Below are positions 22,249 to 34,081 of a stretch of 64,000 nucleotides of DNA, piece by piece (within the stretch, counting starts at the first letter, position 1; each line of letters starts with the position of its first letter). This stretch comes from Crossaster papposus. Its lineage: Eukaryota; Echinodermata; Asteroidea; Velatida; Solasteridae. The notes beneath the pieces are model-generated. The model saw only the letters and a list, made by a program, of their open reading frames with translations, made no database searches and was not told the origin of the DNA. Made by a program: the position numbers and the translations under genes. The DNA lies in NCBI GenBank assembly GCA_037893245.1, contig JBAIAA010000605.1, forward strand, positions 744,001 through 808,000, written 5' to 3'.

Positions 22249-22295
22249 GAAAACGTATGAGCAGAAAACATGTTGATCTCGAATTACACAGTATA

Positions 22296-23456
22296 GTCTA
22301 GCCCTAGACCCTTGTGTTATCGGCGCCCACCACGCGCGCAGATTCGTTAACGCTGTCTCTTTTTCAAATCCCGGCTTCGTGTGCGTTCTGGTCTTACGCA
22401 TGCGTAGTTTACAAAATGCGGCTGGATCCATGTTCGCACTGGAGCCGACGTTTGACAAACGTACATGATTTTGGATTCCCAGAAGGGTCTAGCACTAGTT
22501 GGCTAGCAATTGTTAACTTTAACCTTAGTTTTCGACGATTCTCCCTCGCTTTTCCGAGGGATCCAATCAGCGACCGAGTTTGAGCCTCATCATGAATTAT
22601 TCATTATACACAAATACAGGATATGACTGGGTGTGTGTACACAGTGTACATGTAATGTCTGTGTACATGTACAGTGTATGTGATGGCGACTCAATGCACG
22701 TATAGTATGCATTGCGCGAAATATGCAGACTTAATAGCATTGTGTGGCCGATCTTCCGGGGCAGTGCTACTAGTGCAAGCTAGCTGCAGCCGCCAACCGG
22801 CGCGGCCTGGACGCATTGTACCCGTACCGATCTTGTCGAGTCCCGCTGCAGCATCTCGTTAGTAATGTGGTGCCGCGGAGAACGGAAGGTGTTTTTTTTA
22901 TTCCACAAGTGTATCGAACCATAGAGAAAGAAACAGATCGAAGTCGAACGTACGTCATTTTGGCTACGTTTCCCTGAAATCAAAGGAAACATTATCATTC
23001 GTTTCGTGGTTTCACTCATCACAAATTTAAACACCAAAGACAAATACCTCTGCACCCGCAGTCACAAATAAACGCCGGGGCAGCCATGATTTGCTGTGTC
23101 GATGTACAATGTACATCCATGTGTACACAGGTCAATCGCGGCGAGTCTGGACATGTGTACACAGGTCAATCGCGGCGAGTCTGGACATGTTTTGCGCGAC
23201 ACAATAACCCTCAGGTCTGCACGTATTTGCTTAACCGTCCATCATTATCACGTGATATGAATACTGCATATATTACAATAGTCTGACCACGCCCACGATG
23301 TGCCAACTTGTCCAAGACCTTCGACAGGGTCCAATTCACGGGTGGGGGTTCGTCGTGAAATAGCGCCCTCTATAACATCGGTGGTTTGTGTCAGTGATCG
23401 CGAAATAAACAACACGAAGGTCTTGGAACCAAGACTATACACAGTACGGTGCAGCA
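22296..23456. other. 1.16 kb block present in copy A but not in copy B, contains repeat R1 copy 2
   Basis: Copy B joins ...TTACACAGT directly to GAACAGGTCACCCC. In copy A these words are separated by this block, and similar ACACAGT/AGCAGT words sit at both edges. The block contains the R1 repeat (22335-22640, matching 4630-4915) and a direct duplication of GTCAATCGCGGCGAGTCTGG at about 23130 and 23164. Whether it was gained by A or deleted from B cannot be decided here. Confidence 0.7.
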
Positions 23457-23639
23457 GTGAACAGGTCACCCCTAACAACAACGTGGTTGGTTCTACCATT
23501 GTAGGGAGGGGGGGGGGGCGTCATGCAGCTCCACACGAAGAAATCAAACAACTCAATTTTAATTTTATCATAGAGCAAGCGCGTTTACTTTGTACATGTG
23601 TATTGAAACAAAAATAGAACACTTTCTTGCAGAGTTGTA

Positions 23640-24085
23640 ATGACTTTTTTGGCGACTCAACTCGACTCATGTCCCGATGGGTAATTGACTCGACTCGACT
23701 CGACTCGACTCGACCCGACCGCAGGCAAATGACTCAACTCATCAGAATGACTCGAGTTAAGTCCCTAAAATAAGAGCAAAACGACTTACGCCAGTGTCGG
23801 TTCATGTTCATGTCACGTTTATGTTAGCGAATAATAAGTACACATACGGTATATTATACAGTGGCCGTCTGTACACGTTTTCCTTTCTTTATGATATAAC
23901 AATTAAACATTCGTATCATGGATTTCCACCTTGTGTTTCTGTAACGTGTTTATTAGTGACTCAACTCGACTACACACCGTGACTTGACTCGACCATCTTG
24001 ACGTAATGACTCTACTCGACTCGAGTCACTTTTGAAAAATGTCTCGACTCGACTTGAGACACAACAATCAGTGACTCCTTACAAC
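23640..24085. repeat. GACTC-type microsatellite clusters (copy A)
   Basis: Two clusters of (GACTC)n/(ACTCG)n words at about 23645-23770 and 23955-24080 flank a non-repetitive centre. The same arrangement is at 61585-62080 in copy B with different repeat counts. Confidence 0.85.
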
Positions 24086-24399
24086 TCTGCTTTCTTGTTA
24101 TAGGTGAAATGTAGTACATGTGTACATGTATATGGCAAAATAAAATCGCCTGTTAAATCATCATTTTGTATTGTTATTTCATCAGTATACTATCGGCAAT
24201 TTACATCTCGTATTAGAATTAGACAATTCTCACACAAAAATATGAATGACAAGTTTTAAGTTGAAAAAACAAATACAACTTTATACAATGAAATGAGCCA
24301 ATACGGTGCAGATAAATCTCTTTCAATCATCAAAAGCAAAAACCACCTATGCAGGGGCAACTTGAGCTGACAATAGCAGTACATAGACAAATACGAAGC

Positions 24400-25015
24400 A
24401 TTGTGCTTGGCATAGACAAACACCCCGAATGTGAGGTATTTGTACTGTGATCCTGTTAACAGTCACCACTATTGCTAACATTTAGTCAATTACAATCCCT
24501 GAACACAACGAATAGTTCCTTTTTCCTGAGGTTTGCCATCTGGCAAGCCAAGTAAATAACACTTTGAAGTACTCAAGCTAACTACATGGAGGCTATCATT
24601 AAAAACACTCACAGTAGGAGAAACAAGAACTCCTCCTGTCACCTTGACATTACAAAGTTAGCAGCTTCAATTAAAACTGGCTCAATAACAAGTGGCTCAG
24701 CCTCGTTCAAAATTGTATCTACCATCTCAACACGTAATAAGGTCAGGTGACTGTAATTAAGTAATTCTGTCTTCACTATAGGCTTTTCAAAAAATTACAA
24801 AAATGCAGTGAATCCATCATTCAATGCAGCTTCAATGCTATTTACCACACTTCTACCAACAGGACATGCATCTTTATCATATTCACGTAAAATATATGTG
24901 AATGCACAAACTATGGTCTCAGCTAAGGCACTACATGCATGTGACTTAGAAATAAAGTCTGGCACAGACATGGCTGGGATACATATCTGGCAATGTACAC
25001 AAAATATGACTTGTT
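24400..25015 (-). pseudogene. Degenerate coding fragment inside the duplication (copy A), family unknown
   Basis: On the minus strand a coding-like frame reads CQICIPAMSVPDFIS, ALAETIVCAFTYILREYD and VVNSIEAALNDGFTAFL, then after stops and shifts FFEKPIVKTELL, LRVEMVDTILNEAEPLVIEP and TGGVLVSPTVSVFND, and finally YLLGLPDGKP. The amphipathic, protein-like composition over ~200 codons is shared with copy B (62420-63015), which has its own extra stop. I do not recognise the family. The forward-strand open frame at 24808-25017 overlaps it and is probably a shadow. Confidence 0.4.
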
Positions 25016-25271
25016 AAAACACAGTATCAGGCCTAAATCACTGACTTAAAATCCATCTAATCTGCACACAGTTTGCACAGTCAACAATAATTATGTCCAA
25101 CCACACTGTAGACAAAAGTACAATTGCAATTAATTCAAAAATCTCCAACTGACACAGTCTTACAAAGATTTAAATGCCACACAATAATATGCCAAGACAA
25201 TGAAGTCATTGATAAAACATCATTCACACTCTGGTGTGAACTATAGTGCAAAATACAGTTAGCTGAAAACC

Positions 25272-25576
25272 TAGGCCAAGTTCGATCAAGGAACTACAGT
25301 TAACTAGTGGTTATAGTTCGTGACGTCATTAGGACATGCGCACTGAAGTTAAAGTGCGAACGACTCTAGTCGAACTATTGACCATAAACTGCCAAACTGG
25401 TTCTCTCTATACTGTGCTATTGAAGCGGCTATATTGGTTACCATCGATGCGACCAACCGCGGTAGGGTGGTCGTGAATAGTCGACTAGACTAGTCCAACC
25501 ATCGTCGACTAGCCTGAGTTCGATCAGAGTTAGTCAAACTATAGTTAACTATAGTCCTTGATCGAACTTGGCCCTA
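25272..25576. mobile_element. MITE, ~305 bp (copy A)
   Basis: Terminal inverted repeats TAGG(G)CCAAGTTCGATCAAGGA and complement, continued inward by an AGTTAACT-containing stretch. There is no coding capacity. It is also present at the homologous place in copy B (63284-63584), so it inserted before the duplication. Confidence 0.85.
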
Positions 25577-26284
25577 GAGTTACATTAACGTGTGTGTAAA
25601 AATAATATTTGGCTCAAAAACACTCAATCTAACTTAAGCATAGGCCTAAACAACTGGCTCTAAAATAATTTGATAATAATCTTCCACAGATTAATTTGAG
25701 GCACAACCGCCTAAAAACTGAACAGATCTAGCTTAGATACAAATGGTCAAATATCATTAAACACAATTCTAACAATAGAATTATACAATGAAAATTGCGC
25801 ACCACACAATGTAACCGAAATTTGTCGAAGAAGTCCTCTCAATGCTGGGTATAGGCACGAATTATATCAATCTTTCGCGACAATAAATGCGCGGAAGCGA
25901 ACGCGTACATGTAGTTCTCATGTAGAAGAAAATCTAAAGTCCAGCACAAAACATATCCGGGTAAAAGTACGTCACAAAGAAATGGTAAATGTTCCATCCT
26001 GTCGACGACGCCCTTTTGTAGCAGACCACACCCATGTCAATTAATGGGAAAGGAGGAACGGTCCTCTAATAAAAGCAGACGAGCATTTAACAAAATATGC
26101 AATAAAACATAGACTACATTCTATAAAAACGACGATCTCCTAAATATAAATTTACAAGACTACACTTATTATATTAAATGCACAGTATTATTAAGGCTTA
26201 GTTCAATTATGCCACAGCAATACAACATGAAGGTTGTACATGTCAACACATGGCTATCTGCACTTTACATGTACGTACGTACGC

Positions 26285-26813
26285 CATAGAGGTTTTTCCG
26301 GTCAATTTCGGCAAATGAGCAGCCGATTAAATTTTCGTGCGTTCGAAATAAATTCTTGGGCATTCATTTTACTTTTGAGGCGTCAAATTTCTTTAGCAAT
26401 TTGTTCAATTTAGCATATCGTCGTTCTTTTTTATGACGCACAATTGTTCAATTTAGCAATTTAGTTCGACTATAGAGATTTTTGCTGAATTTTTTTCAAT
26501 TTGGTAAAGAGGTAATCATTTGTGCTAATATATATTGCACAAATGACGGAAATGCCTGCCCAATATTGAATATGAATGACCGAACACAAGCCTTGAGAAT
26601 GCTCCTGTGAATTTGAATGCTGTTTTGTTGAATTGTTAAATTAACAGTTATTTTGTTAAATCGAATGACACAACATTACATTTGCCTAGTCATAACACGA
26701 AACCGAATGACCATTTTCAGCAGCATTCGATTTCGCGCAAAATAGTATGACGCAGTGGTTAAATTGGCTGCCCGTTTGCCGAAATTGACCAGGAAAACCT
26801 ATAGTACAATCTG
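26285..26813. mobile_element. Non-autonomous DNA transposon, ~530 bp
   Basis: Ends form an imperfect ~45-bp inverted repeat, (C)ATAG-AGGTTTT-CC followed by GGTCAATTTCGGCAAA and GGGCAGCC-ATT. The terminal AGGTTTTCC resembles that of the 29445-30765 element, and both have internal GAATGC/TTGAATG words, so they are probably relatives. There is no open frame of note. Confidence 0.8.
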
Positions 26814-27198
26814 ACAATATAATAATGAAATACACTGTCGCAAAAATGACACAATATTTTACATACAAAAATATGAAACAAATTACAACATTACTTTATG
26901 AAGGTTACTCTCCCACGTGGTTTACATTCGGAGTAGAAAATCGAGAGAATTTCAGAACCAATTTATGTTGGTCTTCTCTGCTCGAAGCCCGCAGGAGAAA
27001 ACTTGCTACAAATTGTCTTTGCGCGGAAAGCACAAAAGTCGCTTGTGTTTTATGAAAACTTGCAAATCACTTTGTATTGGAGCTCTTTCGCAGTGTAGTC
27101 GATCGAAGGTTTCAGCCTGAAAGTGTTGTGTAAGAAACCACATGCATTGGTACTGTATGTCATTTATGTGACGCGCACAACGTGTGTATACATTGACA

Positions 27199-27990
27199 TT
27201 AAAGGTAGTATACACCATTGGTAAGTGATTGAATTATTAGAAATGTGTGGTTTCGGTGAGTTGTATTTTATAGTAAATATCGTTTAACTGATCTGTCCAA
27301 AGTTTTACAATCATGGAATAAATGGACCACTAGTTTGGTTACCTCATCAGAAAGACATTTTTTTATGTATTTAGACAATTCAACGGCGCTTCAAGAAATC
27401 GTGCCTTACTTACAACTGAATGTTGCCATGCCTCCTAACATAATAATATGAAGAACGTTTATCTTAACTTAAACTTCCCCTTCTTTATAATAGACTCATC
27501 TACTTAAGTATTTCTTTTGTCATCAAATGTCTCTATAAACATACTATCATCCCACTACATGTTCTTCTACAGCCAAACACAAAGAAGACGGACACTTTGC
27601 TCTTTAAACTTTACTATTGCCGAACTAACTGTGTGAAATTTTCTTTATTTACCTTTTTCCCCAGATTCTTTATTTCACTTCCGTGTGACCTCCAAAATCT
27701 CTGTCTAAAACCCTCACCAAAATACTTCCTTCTTTCTTTACGTGATCACCTCTTTGACCAAGTCCCAAATTCTCATGCTTTTTTGTTTAGTTAAATATTT
27801 ACATATTTGTTCTTGTGTTTTTTTCACGATCGCCGTCTGGCAAATATCTGGCGAACAATTATAGAATATCTAGCGCAATAATTTTGCTGGATGCCTACTA
27901 TCATTATTTACTTTCAAATAAGTAAGATATTTCCTAATAATTCGGTAATAAAAAGTTTTGATATCCGCAAATGGTGTATCCTACCTTTAA
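27199..27990 (+). mobile_element. TTAA-flanked MITE, family T, copy 1
   Basis: TTAA followed by AGGTAGTATACACCATT at the left, and AATGGTGTATCCTACCT followed by TTAA at the right. It shares the terminal and central regions (for example TTTGCTGGATGCCTA) with the copies at 35985 and 40074 but is about 400 bp longer because of an internal insertion. TTAA targets are used by piggyBac and Kolobok transposases. Confidence 0.9.
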
Positions 27991-28738
27991 GTTACTCGTT
28001 CGCTTTAGTTCGGCCACTGGTTTTAGGCTTTATTTGTGAAAATATTATTCGTCTCCCGCCAAATTAGAAAGAAAACAACCTGTTCCAGGAGTTGTTGCGA
28101 CAATAAAATCAATGAATAACGGGTGACAGTTTCAACTCACTGCTAAGACGAAATAATAGTCGAGGGCTGTTTTTCGTGTTTTTGCAGGTCACAAATGCTA
28201 AAAACAACACAAAATAATTAATTCAAGGGCATCATATTATTTGAAATGTTCCTGAAAGTATTCATACGATGGAATTGGCGTCCGGGTAATGTAAATTCAA
28301 TATTTGTGAATATTGTAAACATACGTCGAAAGGCCACGTATACAATGTTGCATTTCTTTCATATGAAAATATTTTAAATAAGAGAAATTGTGCGGTAAAA
28401 TAATTGTTACTATTTTGTCTTCAGAGCTGAATTCATGGATTAATCTTAAGTGCTGCACGTGTCCAATGATCTAACGTTCTGCTCGGCTTGCAAGTCCAAA
28501 ACGAGTCACGTTCATTTAGTATCGTACGCATTTTCACAATAATTTGACAATAGTTTACAGCCAGAAAAACAACAACTTTTCTTTGAAGGTTATTTTTTTA
28601 TATATGTTCTCCCGGCTATTTTAAAACATTTTTTTTTTTCAAATTTACCAATTTTTAATCTGTAATGACGAATATTCTGCAATGACAAATATATTCTAAA
28701 TTCAATGTTTAAACAGAGTGAACACACTTTGACATTAA
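27991..28738. other. No gene seen
   Basis: AT-rich sequence without coding signal between a MITE and a long hairpin. Confidence 0.4.
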
Positions 28739-28878
28739 GGGAATAAATGTGTGTTCGAGAGGTTTTAACCACTCTGTTTAATACCTCTTGGAGTCTGGGT
28801 GCTGATAATTATCAGCACCCAGACTCCAAGCGGTATTAAACAGAGTGATTAATACCGACCGAACACACACTTATTCCC
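28739..28878. repeat. 140-bp near-perfect hairpin
   Basis: Two ~68-nt arms are centred on ATAATTAT (28804-28811). The inner ~39 bp, from CACTCTGTTTAATACC through GGAGTCTGGGTGCTGATAA, pairs almost perfectly. The outer part, GGGAATAAATGTGTGTTCG with CGAACACACACTTATTCCC, pairs with few mismatches. It could be a palindromic MITE or a small-RNA-producing hairpin. Confidence 0.9.
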
Positions 28879-29444
28879 ATTCATAAATAACTCTTTTGTA
28901 AAATTCAGCCAAAAAACCCCCGAAAATATTGGAAAATTGTCGCAAGTAAATTTTGGTGTTTCGCCATTCTGTGCGTGTCAAATGACATGTTTCCGCCTCT
29001 GTCGCTCGACACAATACGTGCAATAAAGCGAATTCACTACGAACCAGACTATTACTGCCATCAGCAACCTCGTTGGTTCTTTTGTCTAGACGGAATTGAA
29101 CGTGAGAATTCGTGAATTTGAACAAATAATTTTTTTAATACCCAAAACTGTTTTTGTGGGCCAATTTTAACATTGAAACACCTTTATAAATACCGTCTTG
29201 TTATTCTTTTTAAACGCGTTCAAACACTAACAAGGTATATTGGTCGAAAATATAATTTATATAATTTATGCTTATAATTACACGGGCAATAATTAGCTTC
29301 TGAAAAAATGTTTAGAAGTGGTACTGTCGGACACAATGTTTATTCTACAATGCAACGTATTAAAGGTGAAGATGATAGTCTTGGTTGTACAATGATTCAC
29401 AAGTGCCGACTATTATTATAACTAAAACAAATATTTGAAATTGA

Positions 29445-30765
29445 TATAGGTTTTCCCGGCCAAGTTCATCACAAATTATTTCAATTTCATTAACACACAT
29501 TCAAATTCACACATTTCCCCTCAATTCAATAAAACTAGGGTTTCTTTTTAGTGTTTGTATACACATGATTTCGTTCTTTTCATTCAGGGTTCGTTTTAGT
29601 CGTTCTATTTCATTAATAGGCATTCAAGACTACAGTTTCACCATTCTTCAGTTAAATTTCTACTATAGGTTTTCCCGGCTAAAGCCTGTATACTGTAACA
29701 AATACTTTCGCTATTGTCTTGTGATCGTTTGCACTGGTCTTTATGTTTTATTTTTAGCTGTTTCGGCATTTCAGCCGAAACAGCTTTTGTTTTCGTTAAA
29801 TTTTTTTTGTTTTGTTTTTTGTTTTGTTAAGCTGTTTAGGCATTTCGGCCGAAACAGCTTTTGTTTTCGTTAAAGTTTTTTTTTTAGCTGTTTTGGCAAT
29901 TCAGCCGAAACAGCTATTGTAATCGTTAAAGTTTTTTTTTTTTTTTTTTTTTTCCTCTGTTTCAGACTTTTCTTTATAGACTTTGTGCACGTTTTTCTTC
30001 TGCCAATACACATGTTTGATTGGGGTCAAACTTGGTATGCACATATTCCAGGATGAGTTATAGACGAACATTAAGATGACGTCATGATGACATCATCGGG
30101 TGTCATGTGACGTCACATTAAATAAACAGTTTTTTCTATTGAATTTGTACAAGTTTTTTTCAACCAATATATCTTTAGCACTTTAATACATCCGATCGAC
30201 TTCACACTTTGCAGACCCAAATATTGAAAGTCATTTAAGACATGCGAAACAGCTCTGTGTTTGTCCACAAACACATTTCTAGTTTATTTCTGCTAATGTT
30301 CGGACCATGTCAAATAACAAAAATATATAATGCTTTTAAGAAACAAAAGCTTATAATCTCTCAGGGGGTCGTTATATAATTAACTAAAACAAAAGGTTGT
30401 TCTTTTCATGTAGATTCTACATTTTACAGTTTCCTTTCTAATCGCGTTTCTTTTCGTTTAAAAAAATGCTTTACTTAAAGGTATAACGCCGAATTAGTCT
30501 AATTCTGTATTCTCCTATATCAGAATTTGCCTTTATACAGATGAATAGGAATTTAAGTGAACATTTAAAAAATGTTTGCTAACTGATGAAATTGAATGCT
30601 TGACGAGCTCGTGAATTTGAATGATCTTATTTGGCCAGTGAATGCTAACTGCATTTGTCGTTGAATGCTGATGCAACGGAGCATTCATTTTGAAACGAAA
30701 TTGAATGAGCCTGGTGTTAATTTAAATGATTTGTTGGTTTAAAGTTGGCCGGGAAAACCTATATA
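29445..30765. mobile_element. Candidate non-autonomous DNA transposon with TATAGGTTTTCCCGGCC ends
   Basis: The left end TATAGGTTTTCCCGGCCAA (29445-29463) and the right end TTGGCCGGGAAAACCTATA (30745-30763) are a perfect inverted pair ~1.3 kb apart. An internal partial copy of the same end occurs near 29666. The block contains a cluster of hairpin repeats (29756-29935) and poly(T). It may be composite. Confidence 0.65.
29756..29935 (+). repeat. Three tandem copies of an AGCTGTTTCGGC hairpin
   Basis: Each copy contains AGCTGTTTCGGC, a 6-nt loop and GCCGAAACAGCT, followed by TTTGTTTTCGTTAAA and poly(T). Copies start at about 29757, 29831 and 29887. Serial stem-loops followed by T-runs look like the 3' tail of a retroelement. 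Confidence 0.85.
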
Positions 30766-30794
30766 ATGTACAATGTGATATTAGGATACGGCGT

Positions 30795-31841
30795 TCAAGG
30801 TCCAATTTCACGCATTTTCATGCTACATGCTTTCAAAGAATAATAACGCAATTTCCATGATACCCATTGTACGCCCTTGTTATCACTGGCATTCTCATCT
30901 GGGTAATATCCACCATTCAAGTGAGAATAATAACACCGATTAAACCACCAGGCTCCTGTGTACTGTTGTGCACAATTACTTTCTGGTTTATTATCATTGT
31001 CACGATCCTTTGTCGTAAAGCGATGCCCTCTGTGATCCCCAAGAGAGTCCTTGGCAGTGCTGCTTGCATCGTATTGGCCATAATTCAGACTGTACTCACC
31101 CGGAGATATGTGAAAATCTGAGTACTTTGCCCATGCCGTGTTACCGTCCCAGTCCTCCAAGTCAACTCGTAGCCCCCATGATCCACGTGAATCATCAGAC
31201 GTCAGAGTCACCAAGTTATCATTTCCCAACCAGAACTCATCGGACAGATTTCCAAAGCCAGACTGGTAGTCGGCCCAGTTACGGTAGAAGTCTACGCTGC
31301 CATCTTGTCGCCTCTGAAACACGATCCATCCCCCGCCGTCAGTTTCCATGTCACAGTAGACACGAACACCGTCATTGCAGTATCCCTCTGGGTAGATTGT
31401 GTACATACCGCTTGAACGATAACCAGCATTTAAGAGTATCTTGCAACTTCTGTAGCGATTCAAGGAACTATCAGCCAGTGAGTAGCGAGGTGTGTCCTCA
31501 TCTGCATCAAAGTACACGCTCCCTTGACTTGAATTGAAGTAGTCGAGATGCTGCCGTCCTATGGCAAGGTTCAACTCGCACATTTTACTGCAGCCATTAA
31601 AGTTAAAGGATTTGCAATGTTGATCCATGCTGCATTCACGTCCGCAGATGACACGAGATCGTACAAATTTGGTTGAAAACGCAAACCCTTTCAGGGCGCG
31701 ATTTTCTGCGGCATAAAACGCATGTTTCCCTGCATAAGAAGTTTCCCATCCAGAGACGGACAAAGTAGCTCCCTGACATATGATGAATATTATGTGAAAT
31801 AGTTGCAACCCGGTAAAGGTCAGTTTCACCATTGCTTCCAT
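30795..31841 (-). CDS. Secreted PAN/apple plus fibrinogen-related domain protein (FReD lectin), intronless, 348 aa
   Basis: An uninterrupted frame. Residues 1-30 form a signal peptide with a hydrophobic core (LQLFHIIFIICQG). Residues ~32-112 are a PAN/apple-like module with Cys at 66, 70, 76, 84 and 88 (ICGREC, HCKSFNFNGCSKMCEL). Residues ~131-346 are a fibrinogen-related domain: SCKILLNAG, CDMETDGGGWIVFQRRQDGS, FYRNW, GFGNLSDEFWLGN, a calcium-site segment DRDNDNK (279-285) and the CAQQYTGAWWFNRCYYSHLNG block, ending WKLRYYSLKACSMKMR. These proteins are usually secreted pattern-recognition lectins of the ficolin/tenascin-R type that bind acetylated sugars; the role here is inferred from the family. 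No intron is needed, unlike most family members, which may mean retroposition. It lies just downstream of a DNA transposon end. Confidence 0.92.
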   Translation of the reverse strand: MEAMVKLTFTGLQLFHIIFIICQGATLSVSGWETSYAGKHAFYAAENRALKGFAFSTKFVRSRVICGRECSMDQHCKSFNFNGCSKMCELNLAIGRQHLDYFNSSQGSVYFDADEDTPRYSLADSSLNRYRSCKILLNAGYRSSGMYTIYPEGYCNDGVRVYCDMETDGGGWIVFQRRQDGSVDFYRNWADYQSGFGNLSDEFWLGNDNLVTLTSDDSRGSWGLRVDLEDWDGNTAWAKYSDFHISPGEYSLNYGQYDASSTAKDSLGDHRGHRFTTKDRDNDNKPESNCAQQYTGAWWFNRCYYSHLNGGYYPDENASDNKGVQWVSWKLRYYSLKACSMKMREIGP

Positions 31842-34080
31842 TACTTAAAGGATTCGTTAAATTTAGATGACTTAACGTCGATCTCAGTTTGTTTTATTTG
31901 TTTTTGTATAATGTGCGCCACATATAGTTGAAATCGGGCAAAAAAATCTAGCGATTTATCGTGTCTGATTGAACTACCCGCAATGGCTGTTCAACGACTA
32001 AAAGCCAAGCCGTACTGCTTTCGGTTGCTGTCCTCTCTATACGAAATGCTAGGATGCTCATGTGATACAGAGGCCTGGCGATTGTTGGACTTGGTAGAGT
32101 TTACAGCAAGGAATGGGTTGAGGCAGACGACGTGTATATCTCATTCTCTCTGATTGGTTATCTAAGTGAGTACGTCATTCACGTCAGTGGCTAGTAATTG
32201 ATCAGTATTCCCGCAGTTACAAACCGTAGCCTTTGATTGGCTGATGTTTTATCGTAAGCTGATAACCTCATCGGTCTGTGAGATTCTGGATAAACGTTAA
32301 GCGCTGATGTGCACTCTTAATTCGTTTTAATTAATTGTCGCCATACAACGCCAAATAAAGTCATGAACAATCGTGGGATTGCATATTATGCATTCAAATC
32401 AATTTCACCCTCGTTGATTACATTCTCAAAACAGAAATGAGAATGCCAGAGATACAGTAGTCTATAAGGAGGAGTCTTTACCTTATTATTATAGCTTTAA
32501 AAATGACACCGACACGAACTGTCAACGATATTGAATATAATGAGATTGAGAGCTAATTTTTGCGTGGCACAGCTTCGAGTACAGAAGTAAAGCTTGAGCG
32601 ATGATGTTTAAAAAGCTTGTCGTGATATTGTTTCCATTTTGTATTGCCCCAAGTTGGGCAGATGGGGAAATATTTGGCTACAGGGCCATCGCAGATTTAA
32701 ACTTTGAAGAAATTACCGTTGTGTTTATAACCCTAACTTCCTTGGGTGTGTAGACATTTATTCGTATTGGAATTGATGGGTTCAGCACTGTCATCAGGAA
32801 TAAGCAATACATCGTTCGGTTTCCAATCACATGCTCAAGTTAGTGTCAGAGTTGGCAATAAGCTCCCTGTAAAGCTTTTCTGTCGCGTCATTTATTTTTT
32901 TAGACCTTGAATAGTTTCCGGGCGACCAAAAAGACCTGTTTTTCTGACCACGTGACGTTGCTTTTTTGTTTTCTTTCTCCTCCCCGAATCGATTAAAGGA
33001 GTTCTTTCTTTTGGGTGGCAAAACAACCTCGAACGACCAAGCAACAATAATGGCGGATCGATCCCTCGCCCGCCCCATTCCGGTTATTGCACGTTTTAAT
33101 ATCGATCCCTCTAAAACGCGCCGTACAGTTCATGACGACAACAACGCCGCCTAGATAAAAAACAACCCACTCGTTTGACTATAATGACTATTTGTGTGTC
33201 GCCATTCCCCCATTGTGCCATGTTTATTTTCCAACCCACCTTCACTAATAGGTCTTTCTTTCTCGATCGATACGCTGGTGCAAAACTTGGCAAAACTCGG
33301 CAAAATAGCTGTTATTGCGATGGACCTACAGCAATATATATTTTTCTCCAGACCTATATGACTTTTTTAGCTATAAAAAGGAAGGAGGTCGAACGATCCG
33401 GAGATCAAACAAACCAACTCTCACGCCGCGCTCGTTAAATTTTTTAGGAATAATATAACCGCAAACCAGCCATTACGTGCACGGCCTTGCGACCGCAAAG
33501 GAAGCATTATGAGATGTGTAGAGCTGATCTACACATGCGCATTGTTGGCAAGTGATCGGCGTACGCAAAGCAAGAGTACTACACCGAGTCGGATTTAAAG
33601 ATTTGAACGAAAATGAACGATGTTTTTTTGCAACGTAAAGATTACGTACACCATCGTACAGTAAAGGACAAACAGAAATCATTCACAACACCCTGTTAAA
33701 GTTTGATCTTTAGGAAGTTTTCTAATTTTTTAACATTAATAAAATACATCCACAGTTTTCTCCGGGTTATTTGAAAAATAACTTATCGTAATTCTGCAAC
33801 GGATGGTCTAATTGTAAAACGGAAAGTCTGGCACAATCCGGTTTTTTGGGGTAAAGAATGCAGAAATAAAAATGGCGCATAAAAAAACACACACGCGAAG
33901 CTACTGCGCATGTGATAATTAGACTGTTTCAGCGTTCACTACTTTAATAAGAGTAACTGCAATCGGGTTTTATGAACGGACAAGCGGTGTGGGAGTCCGC
34001 ATACTGCACATCAGGGGGAATTATATAGGGTTGCGGTGGGAAATACAATAGCTCCAGGCCTATAATATAACACAATCAAG
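31842..34080. other. No convincing gene; promoter-like sequence upstream of the FReD gene
   Basis: About 2.2 kb. Near 32152 and 32234 there are CCAAT-box cores (GATTGG), which could belong to the FReD promoter. Short open frames around 32827-33682 have no recognised domain and overlap one another on opposite strands. Confidence 0.4.
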
Positions 34081-34081
34081 A

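Larger units (their letters stand above)
22206..25991. repeat. Segmental duplication, copy A, right arm
   Basis: It matches copy B in two pieces, 45084-45123 plus 61358-61395 (for 22206-22295) and 61396-64000 (for about 23457-25991). Copy B runs off the window at 64000, so the far boundary is unknown. Differences include a 1.16 kb block (22296-23456) absent from copy B, GACTC-type microsatellite length changes and scattered substitutions. No intact gene is present. Confidence 0.9.
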
